Under the pieces are notes generated by a model. That model saw only the letters and a program-made list of their open reading frames with translations. It did not search any database and was not told where the DNA came from. 64,000 nt of DNA from the NCBI RefSeq assembly GCF_017591435.1, contig NC_059285.1, forward strand, positions 26,633,817-26,697,816, given 5' to 3'. Made by a program: the position numbers and the translations under genes. The DNA comes from Portunus trituberculatus. Lineage: Eukaryota > Arthropoda > Malacostraca > Decapoda > Portunidae. Below are positions 1 through 9,653 of this stretch, piece by piece (the stretch's first letter is position 1; every line of letters starts with the position of its first letter).

Positions 1-830
1 GACATCCGTAGCTGGATCAACTGCTTTTCTCTGGGAAGGCGCTGCAGATCAATCATGACTGAGAAATCATGCCACCGGCGACGCCATTGCCTGAACATCT
101 GGTAGGTGGCGTCGGCTTGCAGGATGGGCGGACTCTGAGCCACAGGTTTGCCCGTGGGGGCCTGCTGTGGACGTAGGAGTCGCAGTCACAGTGACGGGTG
201 GTGCAGCGGCTGTAACGGCAGTCACGGCGGGGGTGGCAGGGTGGCAACTGTTGGAACAGCTGTCACGAGAGCCGGCGGGGCGGCGACTGTTGGAGCATCT
301 GTCACGGCAGGCAAGGCAGTGACGGGAGTAGCACCCGCTGCAACAGGTGTAGTCCCCACGAGACCAGTGACTGCAGGCTGATAGGCTGGGGCGAAAGGGC
401 TGAGTGTTGGTAAGGGAACAGGTAAGCGGGCTGGAGACGGCTGGTGTTGGGCTGGCGATGCCTGAACTGACAACAGTTGTAGCAGTGCCATGAAACGCTC
501 GTTGTCATCCCTGCGTCTCGTTTCCTCCGCTTCCTTTCTTGCCTCCTCTGCTCGCCGCCTTTCCTCATCCTCCTGTCTTCTACGCAAATCAGCTGACAGA
601 CGTAATTCCTCCAAGTATTTGATGAGGTGAAGAACGGTACCGTCTTGATGCGCGGGAGGAGACTGGTGGGGTTGAGGCGAGGGGTGGGGCAGGTGGGGGG
701 TGAGTAGCGGCGGGCCCAAGGATAAGCCACCCGGACCCCCCCCGGGACTGGCTTCGTCGTCTGAAAACTGAAGAGTTTCCTGCTGGTGTTCGGTGTCGCT
801 GCACTCGGGCGAAGGACGCGGGAGCGACAT
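1..830 (-). pseudogene. gag-like polyprotein fragment, Gypsy type
   Basis: The start chosen is the ATG at 830-828 (MSLPRPSPEC); the frame is open from 875. The N-terminal 65 residues are rich in Pro, Ser and Gly. A charged coiled-coil follows (Glu/Arg-rich, around RRRQEDEERRRAEEARKEAE), then a Pro/Ala/Thr/Val-rich linker. A stop lies at 224-222 and another about 30 bases on. The same frame is open again over the last 120 bases, where QMFRQWRRRWHDFSV and LPREKQLIQLRM resemble the capsid part of crustacean Gypsy gag proteins. The gene therefore looks like a gag with at least two stops in its linker, or one with a local double frameshift. The linker is built of imperfect Ala/Thr/Val repeats, so replication slippage could explain the damage. 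No CCHC knuckle is inside the window. Confidence 0.6.
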
Positions 831-1268
831 GATGAACAAGGAGAAGCCGTGAACAGACAGGAAGCGTCCCCACAATCAATAGAGAAACCCGTGAACAGCT
901 GGGTTTTATGTAAAGTTAATGCAAGGGAGTGCGCGTGTGTGCGGCAGTATCTGGCAACTCGGTCGTCGGTAGTGTGCACTGTGCATGTCGCACAGGCACC
1001 GCCACCTCAGTTACCCGCTGCGCGCTGGACGAGGAGGATGTGATGCTGCGAGGTCTGTCTCCCGCCAAGGGTGTAGCGTCCGAGGAAAGCGGCGAGGGAA
1101 GACTAGAATGCAAAACACTGCACGCAAAGGCACGACACCGCACACACAACACCAGGCACTGCACGCACTGTCACAAGAGTCACTGAAGCTCCGTAAAACC
1201 CAGGGAAGGGCGTGAAGAGGCAGTGGAGTCCCTGCTGGCGCGGCGGCGATGGCGTCGGGAAGACTCGT

Positions 1269-1287
1269 GATCCTACTCACTGCGCCA
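1269..1287 (-). other. Primer binding site, tRNA-Ser-like
   Basis: On the minus strand the bases directly after the LTR read TGGCGCAGTGAGTAGGATC. This is close to the serine-tRNA primer site known from Drosophila 17.6 and 297 (two differences in 19 from the site as I remember it). Its position immediately at the LTR edge is as expected for reverse transcription priming. Confidence 0.6.
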
Positions 1288-1527
1288 TGTGGTGTTGGGT
1301 AGTTGTCGGGACAGTACAGCCACGAATGAGAAGGTTCTACATAGAAACACGTACTACCTATAGTAGGTGTATTCAGGCAGAGGAACACAGAGAAAGCCTT
1401 GGAAGGACCCCCGTACGCGTGCCTGCCTTGGAGACGCCAGCAAGACTGAGGCTTACGGTGGGTTGCCAGGCGTACAATAATCAGAGGTACAATGAATACA
1501 TATGATACCTTACATTACATATCCACA
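1288..1527 (-). repeat. Putative 5' LTR (240 bp)
   Basis: The segment begins TGTGG and ends CCACA on the plus strand, a perfect 5-bp terminal inverted repeat with TG...CA ends, and abuts the primer site at 1287. It is short for an LTR. The partner copy would be outside the window, so the outer edge (1527) rests on the inverted ends only. Confidence 0.45.
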
Positions 1528-2324
1528 GGGGGGTGACTCGGACTTTCGCTCCTGACATAAATTTATGAAGTGATGTGTAGTTTTCTTCCGAGGGGTTGAC
1601 CCGGAAAATATGTGAGCGAGCAACAAACAGCTGGGTGACTGGAGTGGTACTCGTATTACAGCATCGATTATCCGTCTTCATCGCAGCTCATCACTCAGCT
1701 GGACATCCAGAGTGGTATAAGACTTCTACTCTCATACCTTCTCACTCATCGCTATAGGGAGAAATATAATACTACACTGCACAACTAAAAGCACTCACTG
1801 TGTCGCACAGACTTTTCAAATATTTCCGTATCACGGCTACGGAGTTGATTACATATAATTCAGTTGGGGAACACTTCTCAGATTTCTACATAATTTCAGA
1901 ACTTGAAGCAGGGTCAACAGAGGACTACAGCGACTGCTGATGGTTCCGTGACGTCATTCCTTCTCTGAGAGACAGACTGCCCCCCTGTCAAGGTCGCCTG
2001 AGGAGCATCTGTGACCTTCGCTTCGTACATATTTTCTCATATCTTAGGTGAGAACAAGCACAAAGTTAATACTACAGTTACACAAAAATAGCGTCACACA
2101 TTACTTTATTGTTATGCTGGAAGTTATCAATTATTCTTTTTTTTATATATAGCATAACTACGTTAACATAGCGCTTCAATCATTCTCTCTGAGTGCATAC
2201 AACTGTAGTGTTTGGATAACTGTATTTTCCAGTGACTGCATGCTATTTTATATATTCTTTCTTTTATATCATATACTGCTATTGTAATTTTGGGTAAATC
2301 ATTTCTGTGTGTCAGTGACTGCTG
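1528..2324. other. Flank between two LTR elements, unassigned
   Basis: AT-rich sequence without a supported frame. It must contain the leader of the following plus-strand Gypsy element, but I find no LTR copy matching 8602-9202 and no convincing TGG primer site here. The 5' LTR of that element is missing or too diverged to see. Confidence 0.5.
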
Positions 2325-3796
2325 ATGGCGAAGAAGCCCGACAAATTTGATGAATACTTAAAATTATATGAAGACGAAATTTTGCAAGAAGCTAAAATCA
2401 GACAAAAGTGCGAGAGTAACCTCACTGATGAAGAGGAAAATGAGATAGATAACCCTGACACTCCTGAGTCAGTTACTGCGGCTGAGAGGCTCATAGATTC
2501 ATATTCAGTTCAAATTTCTCAGCCTTTCGGTGATGTTCATACCTTGAGGAGTGGTAAAACATATCCTGTTCACATAACACCTGCATCCACCATGGCTACT
2601 AACACTGTAGGTTCACCAGTCACCGCTCAAACAGTAAAATTTCTTCAAACAGAAAATACTGTTAGACCTTTCACGGGCCAGGATGTGGATTACTCGGTAT
2701 ACACGTTCATGACCATGTGTGACGATGTCTTGCGTCACTCGGGAACGACAGATGACGCAGACAAAATTGCTTTTGTTAGATCAAAATTAGCGCCTGGTTC
2801 GCGGGCTCAAAGAATGATGGATGGCATTTCTTTTCTCTCCCGGAACCTTGGGCAGAATTACGATCTTTTCAAAAAGAAAATGCTGCGTATTTTTGGGGGT
2901 GGAGCTGAAACTACGCTCTTGAAACAAATCATCTCAATTGTGGAGAGTATTGAGAATGGGGGCAAGGTGGAAAACCCTTGGGATGCTTCCATACCTGCAG
3001 GCAAGCAGATGGAGAGTTGTTTACGAGTACTAGGGAACAAGGTTGGTGTGAGGGACCAAATAATACCATGATTACATTTGAAAACCTCTCAAAATTCTTT
3101 GAAATCTTTTTTCTCTTTCAAGTACAGGGAAAGGCGAGACATGCTTTCCTGTCTCTCAACTACACTCCAAATGACAGATTTGATGTACTTGTGTCAACTG
3201 CTGAATCCAAACTAAAGGAGGGAAAAGAGGGAGTGTCTGTTGCAGCGACGGTTATCGAGAATGTGCCAGTAGAGTCTTATGCTACAGTAGTGGGGAGCCA
3301 CCCTCTAGTTTGTTCCTATTGTAACAAAGCAGGACATCATGAGAAGAGATGCCTAAAGCGAAAGAGCGATCAAAAGAAGGCTGTGGTAAAGACAGGCTAT
3401 TTCACCCCGTCAGCTCAGGTACCCCAAACGGGTCAGGGGAAAGCATTGTCGACAAGGCCTAAGAATTCTATATCCACTCACACCCATGCTACCTTCTCAC
3501 ATACCTACCCTCACACTTCAACATCCACTTATCCTCAAACTCCTCCTCCTCATCCTCCTCCTCCTTCTAGTCATCCTCCTACATCTGCTACTGGTAGGTT
3601 TGCCACGACCCATGTCCAGATGAGCACTTCCTCTTCAACACTACCCTACTTTTGCCTTGTCCATGGTTATGGGCGTCACTCATCAGATCGTTGCCGACAG
3701 ATTGCACAGATGCGGGCGGAAACAGATGCGCGACGTGTTGCTGGCCCTCAGCCGGCGGGGGAAGCCGCGCGCCCCGCGACAAAAAAAACAGGTTAG
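2325..3796 (+). pseudogene. gag polyprotein, frameshifted
   Basis: The first frame (2325-3071, 248 codons) starts MAKKPDKFDEYLKLYEDE and contains an acidic N-terminus and a capsid-like region (RPFTGQDVDYSVYTFM, LGQNYDLFKKKMLRIFGG). Downstream (2978-3796) a second frame continues the protein with KARHAFLSLNYTPNDRF and one nucleocapsid CCHC knuckle, C-S-Y-C-X4-H-X4-C, at about 3310-3351. A His/Thr/Pro-rich stretch and a basic tail follow. The two frames overlap near 3071, so either an indel has broken gag or the first frame ends at a diverged insertion. Gag packages the RNA and assembles particles in Gypsy elements. The knuckle and its place before the protease make the assignment fairly firm; the capsid part is by analogy. 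Confidence 0.65.
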
Positions 3797-5560
3797 ATTG
3801 TCCAGATAATCAATCTGCGTTCACAGGCACGAACGACTTAGCCACATACGATAGTATTGTCGCTGCCTGTGCTCAGTCCACTATCATGGCTCTACCTACT
3901 AAAATAGGGTCGTGCGGACTCTCCTTGGCCGTGGACACTGGCGCCACTGTGAATGTCCTCTCGGAGGACTCGTTTAGAGCTATCAAACGAATCTTTCGCG
4001 GTGGGCGGTGGCCGTTACGCCAGAGTGATTTAAACCTACGTGGGGTGACTGGCTCAGCTTTGAGTATTTCAGGAATGGTTACTTTACCCATACGCATAAA
4101 AGAGGACTACCCATTCATTACTTGAAATTCTATGTCACTTCTAACTTCCATCTTCCAGCTGACGGACTTCTGGGATTGTCAGATATGAAGCTTCTTGACA
4201 TGCAAGTCCTTCCAAACCATAATTCAGTCACAGTTCAGGGAAAGACACTTCAAGCAATGCAGGAACCTATGCCCTTATCTCTTCGTCATGACACCAAGCG
4301 AGGCGGTGGGGATAAACGTGGCGAGAGTCCCTCGTGTATACTACCGTCGGTTCATGTGTCTCCTCCCACTTTCGCGTCACCTCTCAATTGGAGATGCGTT
4401 AAAGCCACTGTGGTGGGTAACCATGAGATTCCGGATCGCGTAGCAATGCGTATCCCCATCACAGTGCCTGATGCACCAGTTAACAGTGACATATGCTTCA
4501 CTGGTCCTTGTAAACTTCAGCGCCTTGCAGTGGAGTCCACACTTTCCACCGTTCAGGAAGGTAATGTCACTTCTGCGTTAGTGGTGAACGTTACGGGAGG
4601 ACCAGTACGTGTGAAACATGGTCTCTACCTTGGAGATGGATTAGTTTACGATCAAAAGGTGTTGCCTACTCCTTTAGACTTTCCCAAAGCTTGTGTCGCA
4701 ACGGTGTCATCCACCTCTGACAGCGAGCTGGGGTCGGGCCCACCTCTAAGCTCGCTTGTCAATGTTGTGGATTACCCAGAGCTGAAGCACTCGCTGTTGG
4801 ATATTCTCGAAGAACGTCGCAACGTGATAGCGTTGTCTGGCGAGCCCCTTGGTAGTACGGAGCATGCCGAACACCGTATTCTTCTCAAACCAAACACTAA
4901 ACCAGTTTACATTCCAGCCTACAGACTACCTCACAGTCAGAGGGAAATTGTGGATGAGCAAATCAAAGAGATGCTCCATCAGGGAGTGATCGAACACTCA
5001 CATTCCCCCTGGAACAGTCCCCTCTTCCTCGTTCCTATAAAGGATGGTAGTTTTCGCCCAGTCATTGACTTTAGGAAAGTAAATGAGGTAACAGAGGATG
5101 ATCGTTACCCTCTACCGGTCCTGAGTGACATGCTTATGTCCTTAGGTGGTGGTAATACCATTTTCAGCATTCTTGACTTGCTGTCGCGGTACTGGCAGGT
5201 ACCTATGGCGAAGGAGTCGCGGGAAATCACTGCGTTTAGCACGCCATCAGGGCAATATCAGTGGTTGCGCATGCCGTTTGGCCTAAAGTCTGCACCACTT
5301 ACATTCCAGTGGATGATCAATACTGGCAGGTACCTATGGCGAAGGAGTCCCGGGAAATCACTGCGTTTAGCACGCCATCAGGGCACTATCAGTGGTTGCG
5401 CATGCCGTTTGGCCTAAAGTCTGCACCACTTACATTCCAGCGGATGATCAATACATTGTTTGCAGACATGTTAGGTAATTCTGTATATGCCTATTTGGAT
5501 GACATCATCATCGCCAGTAAATCTGTTGAATCTCATCTTCAGACTTACATGTACCCTTCT
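3652..5560 (+). pseudogene. pol: aspartic protease and reverse transcriptase, broken
   Basis: The protease has the catalytic Asp-Thr-Gly in LAVDTGATVNVLSEDSF (about 3928-3978) and its C-terminal part (ADGLLGLSDMKLLDM) lies in another frame after a break near 4122. The RT domain follows: IEHSHSPWNSPLFLVPIKDG, then FRPVIDFRKVNEVTEDDRYP, then the fingers-palm region, and the active-site motif YAYLDDIIIASK at about 5485-5520. A 131-bp tandem duplication (5190-5451) shifts the frame inside the palm. After SVESHLQ (near 5545) the sequence jumps to the region before integrase, so the RT thumb and all of RNase H are absent. The family is clear; activity is excluded by these breaks. Confidence 0.75.
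5190..5451 (+). repeat. 131-bp tandem duplication inside RT
   Basis: 5190-5320 and 5321-5451 are direct copies starting TACTGGCAGGTACC and ending GGATGATCAA. I count three differences between them by eye. The unit is not a multiple of three, so it puts the RT active site out of frame with the upstream half. Confidence 0.9.
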
Positions 5561-5631
5561 CACAATTCTTTTTATCACCATCTAATGTCTTATGTAGGCG
5601 AGGCCCAAAAGAAGATGAAGGCAAAGATCTT

Positions 5632-6789
5632 TTGGTTATTCCAGAAGTTTTTGTTCCAATCATTCTACAACTTATGCACGATCACCCTACAGCTGGACAT
5701 CCAGGTCGTGACAAAACCCTGGCTGCCGTCCGTCGTGCATATTATTGGCCTCGTATGAGAGTAGACGTTGTCGATCATGTTTCGCGTTGCGTTAGCTGCG
5801 CTAAGCATAAGGGCGTTACGTCTGGTCCTGCGCCTATGCTAGGATACCCACCACCTGCACAACCATGGGATGTAGTTGCAATGGACCTTCTGCAGCTTCC
5901 TAAGAGTCGCCAAGGCTCCCAGTACCTTTTGGTTTGCGTAGATCATTTCTCTAGTTTTGTAGTTTTGTCCCCGGTAAAAGCTAAGACAGCACCTGCGATT
6001 GCACATGCGTTAGTTACGCACTTGTTCTGTCCTTACACCACTCCACGTGTTCTCCTTAGCGATAATGGCACGGAGTTCAGAAATGCCTTGCTATTGGAGA
6101 TCTGCGCTAAGTATAACATCAAACAGACGTTTACCGTAACTTACCATCCAATTTCAAATGGCCTGGTAGAGAGGGCGAATCGTAAAATCCTTGAAGCCCT
6201 CCGTCATGTTGTCACTAGCTTACATGACAACTGGGAAGACTGGATTCCTCAGGTTGCGGCTTGCATTAATGGTTCGGTATGTGAATCAACTGCGAGAACC
6301 CCGCACTATGGAGTAGATAAGAGATTGCCATACGACTTGTTGGCGGGTCCCTCTAAGCCTGTCTATAACATAGATGACTACTCTTCCCAGCATTTGCGAG
6401 TTTTCACAGATATACATAAAAAGGTTAGGGAGAAATTGCTTGCTTTTAGGAATGAGATGATGCAGCAACAACACTAGCGTGCAACTCCTATCACCTTTAA
6501 AGTAGGAGATATGGTGATGGTTCAAGCGCCCCCGAGGGAATCCAAATTGTCCCCTAAGTTCATGGGTCCCCACTTAATTGTCAGCGAGGGTAATGGTAAC
6601 AAGTTTGCAGTTTTTGATCCAGCTCTCAATACTGTAGAAATGGTTCACAGTGACAGGCTCAAGATAACTAAGGCTTCTGATCCAGCTTTGGATAGTCGCA
6701 CTTGCATACCGAGTAATAATCCTCCAACCACTGCCATCCCACCTACTAGTCATCCTACTCACTCTTATAATCTCAAGTCACGAACCTAA
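5632..6789 (+). pseudogene. pol: integrase with one internal stop
   Basis: The zinc domain has the spacing H-X4-H-X29-C-X2-C (residues 18, 23, 53 and 56 of the frame from 5632). The catalytic core has D85, D144 and E180, that is D-X58-D-X35-E, within MDLLQLP, LLSDNGTEF and NGLVERANR. All expected metal-binding and catalytic residues are present. A TAG stop at 6475-6477 interrupts the frame; the same frame then continues with the C-terminal SH3-like part (VGDMVMVQAPP, KLSPKFMGPHLIVSEG, VHSDRLK) to 6789. Integrase joins element DNA to the host chromosome. The domain is the best preserved part of pol. Confidence 0.8.
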
Positions 6790-6809
6790 CGCAACGGTTT
6801 CTTGCAGCA

Positions 6810-8497
6810 ATGGCGTTTTTCCTACTTTTCTGGGGAACATTAGGGACTGCATTGGCTACTCCAACACATCTCAAGCCAGGGGCACTCGTTGCGCCCTTGG
6901 GAACAGTGACCCTAGTGGAAGATGCGTTGTTCGTCCGCTATTCATACTCCACTCTTCACTCAGTGCCGGGAGTCCTGAGGGGCGTTGCTTCAAGCTTAGC
7001 GGAGATGGTTCAGCGAGTGGAGGTTGAACTCGCCGAACAGACAGACACACCATCTTATCCTCATTCCACTTCTATTCTCAACCTCCTAAAGACTCGCTTA
7101 ACTTTTCTCTCTAACAAACTTGGTACCGCTACGTACGACTTTTCTAAACACCCAATGCATGCTCAAAACAAGCGAGGATTGATCAATGCCTTCGGTAAAA
7201 TTTCCCAAACTCTCTTTGGTACAGCGATGGATGAGGATGTACAGGATTTACGTGAACGCTACAATCTTCTTGTCAACATTGCAACTACTAATAGACGAGT
7301 CATTAATATGCACAGTAAACACATTGCTAGTCTGGAATCACATTTGAAAGATCTCCTTGGCCATACCAATCACCTTCGTAGTGTACTTAACGATGCAATA
7401 GTTCGCATAGCTGAATTGACGGACTTTGTTCTCGTAGATCAGTCACTGGAAGTTCTAGAATCCGCTCTAGATGCCATGCTTTCCTATAATTCTGTCCTCA
7501 TCCAAAACCTTGTTAATGCCAGCCAGGGTATAGTAACTGCTGCTCTTTTCCCTGTCGCTGATCTAATCAAGACGCTTGACATTGGACAGACTGTTTTCAA
7601 ATTACAACCTTTGTTTAACCGTGATATTGTGGAACATTATTATCCCATCTTAGAAACGGTTCTCACGCTTGAAGCTGTCGTCATCTATGTTCCTTTCAAA
7701 TCAATGGACACCTTTCATGCTTATGAAATCATTCCTTTTCCATTCTCTATTAACACCTCTGTCCTAATCCTAGACTTACCTCCTACTCTGGTTTTGATTG
7801 CAAAGGATTTTTCCGTGTATACCACTACCTCAAGGGACTCGCTGAGTAGCTGCATGTCATCGTATTTACACCAATATCACTGCGATGCTAGCCTTTTTAT
7901 TTTTTGCCCCATTGTAGGGAATATGTGCGAGGTCATCCTTACTTGTGTTCACGCAGAGGATGCTCTCTTAACTTGTCCCTATAGACATATAGTTCCACAG
8001 GCCATTTTTCAACATTCGTTCCATGGTTATCATTACTTCTTCCCAACTCCCATCCCTCTCGCAGTTGTTTGTCCGAATGGTACAATGTATGAGAGGGTTG
8101 TTGGTCATCATGCAGTTCACAATTTTTGTTATGTTACGTCTACTAATCTGACCACCTATCCTAAACGTCTCTACGAAGCTTTTACTGTCAATATATCTGC
8201 TCCTCATCTTTTCCTTTATCTATTTTGCAAAATCTATCTTTTTACAGGCTTTCCTATGTTACTAACACCTTACATGAAATTAGATTTTCAAACCAGTCAG
8301 AATTTGCTCAAGCCTTAGAAGAGTCTCTTCCAGAGTACCTCGATCCTGTTGTTTTCTATCCTAGTCTCTTAGTTCCTATTCTCCTGACCATTTGCATTTT
8401 ACTTCCTCTCTTTATTTGTGTTTACAAAGCGTTACGCCTTTATTCTAATCTTCATGCTGCCAAAGTTGCCCAGCGGCGATTTCACTCTCAACCATGA
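6810..8497 (+). pseudogene. env: Envelope-like fusion glycoprotein (F-protein type)
   Basis: A 502-codon frame starts 20 bases after the integrase frame. Residues 1-16 form a hydrophobic signal peptide. Around residues 119-137 a dibasic site (NKR) is followed directly by a hydrophobic, glycine-containing segment beginning GLINAFGKI and then an acidic stretch. This layout matches the cleavage site and fusion peptide of errantivirus Env and baculovirus F-type proteins. The site lacks Arg at P4, so it is not a full furin site. Potential N-glycosylation sites (for example NASQ, NGTM, NLTT) and several Cys lie in the ectodomain. The frame ends at 8318; the membrane anchor (hydrophobic run in LLVPILLTICILLPLFICVY) and short basic tail are in another frame, 8225-8497, so a frameshift separates ectodomain and anchor. 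Fold family is my inference from the layout and motif. Confidence 0.65.
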
Positions 8498-8601
8498 ACT
8501 TCCTGTAGTACACTTTAACACGGCTAGGTACACGATTAGAATATTTCTATGTATGCTTTCTTTTTATGCCGCTAGGACGCGGCAGGTATGTGACCGAGCG
8601 G

Positions 8602-9202
8602 TGTTAGGGTATGAATTGTATATAATTATTTTTTCCTTGTTTCTACACACAGCCGTGAGAAGCGAGGCTGATCTTAGCGAGAAGCACATCCTTTCATTTT
8701 CATGTGCAAGCACTTCTTATGCTAAGTCAGTATACGTTCCCACAGGCTCAGTGTGGGAACCTCTGGTTACTAGATTATATATATGTAATTATAACAACAT
8801 AGACATACATTTAGTACTATCATATATTTTATTTCTTTCATTTATAATTAAGTAATACTTTAACTATTGTAACCAATGTATTTCTAACTGTTCTTTAATA
8901 TATGAGTCGGTCACCGGTGTCAGTGAGTTTTTGCTGACGAGAGATTGACAAGACGGAGCTACGTTAGTTGGAGTCTGACGAACACACGAGCTGACCGTTG
9001 TGCTCCCCCGGGCGTTTGCCAGGGAGCTGTGGACTGTGTGTGTGTGTGTACAAGACTATCCTTGTATAGTGTAAATAACTATATTGTTAATATAAGGAAA
9101 ACCCAAGCTGTGTTTTCGTTAACTCCCCTGAGAAGACAGTGTGAGAGAGTTCCTGAACTAACGACATTGCTACTCTTGTGCCCTCTTCTCGGTAACATAA
9201 CA
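8602..9202 (+). repeat. Candidate 3' LTR of the env-bearing element
   Basis: After env the sequence has a TGTTAGGG start and ends with GGTAACATAACA, giving TGTTA/TAACA inverted ends. It contains TATA-like sequence and AT-rich DNA, then a GC-richer part and a short TG run. No matching 5' copy is visible in the window and no clear polypurine tract precedes it, so the edges are tentative. Confidence 0.3.
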
Positions 9203-9220
9203 TTGACCACAGCACGCCGC

Positions 9221-9615
9221 CTCCACCCACGTGTCTTACCGCCACCTCCACCCACGAGTGTTACCCCCGCCTCCACCCACGAGTGTTACCTCCGCCTCCA
9301 CCCACGTGTCTTACCGCCGCCTCCACCCACGAGTGTTACCCCCGCCTCCACCCACGAGTGTTACCCCCACCTCCACCCACGAGTGTTACCCCTGCCTCCA
9401 CCCACGAGTGTTACCCCCGCCTCCATCCACGAGTGTTATCCCCGCCTCCACCCGCAAGTGTTACCCCCGCCTCCACCTACGAGTGGTACCCCCGCCTCCA
9501 CCCACAAGTGTTACCCCCGCCTCCACCCACGTGTCTCCGCCTCCACCCACGTGTCTTACCCCCGCCTCCACCCACGTGTCTTACCCCCGACTCCACCCAC
9601 GTAACTCCACCCCTA
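9221..9615 (+). repeat. 25-bp minisatellite, about 16 units
   Basis: The unit is CTCCACCCACGAGTGTTACC plus CCCGC, repeated from 9221 at exact 25-bp steps. One unit is shortened to 20 bp (9521-9540) and the last (9591-9615) is partial. Two subtypes alternate irregularly, one with GAGTG and one with GTGTC after the CCCAC core. All three plus-strand frames are open through the array. It ends about 40 bp before the ATG of the following LINE ORF1. Confidence 0.95.
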
Positions 9616-9653
9616 CCTGGCTGTACCCCGCGCTGCCGTATGTACTACGAATA

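Larger units (their letters stand above)
1..1527 (-). mobile_element. Gypsy-type LTR element, 5' part, leaves the left edge
   Basis: Read on the minus strand the order is a putative LTR (1527 to 1288), a tRNA primer site (1287 to 1269), a GC-rich leader without a convincing frame (1268 to about 876), then a gag-like frame running off position 1. This is the usual start of a Gypsy/Ty3-type element. Protease, RT, integrase and the second LTR would lie left of the window, so the LTR cannot be verified by its partner. The LTR-primer site junction has no gap, which is the strongest support. Confidence 0.6.
2325..9202 (+). mobile_element. Gypsy-type retroelement with envelope-like gene
   Basis: Gene order is gag (CCHC), protease, reverse transcriptase, integrase and envelope, the order of insect errantiviruses and other env-bearing Ty3/Gypsy elements. 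Gag and pol carry frameshifts, a 131-bp tandem duplication, a deletion removing the RT end and RNase H, and a stop near the integrase C-terminus. The envelope frame is open for 502 codons with one break near its end. A 3' LTR candidate follows; no 5' LTR is visible. The element cannot be autonomous as it stands. Confidence 0.75.

Noticed and set aside
148..381. Plus-strand Gly/Ala-rich frame
   Set aside because: Shadow of the minus-strand gag linker.
2100..2324. 5' LTR of the env-bearing element
   Set aside because: No stretch here matches the 8602-9202 candidate and no primer site is apparent.
8945..9604. 219-codon Pro/His/Thr-rich protein as a separate gene
   Set aside because: It is one of three equivalent open frames through the 25-bp minisatellite; openness in all frames follows from the repeat, so it does not by itself show a gene.
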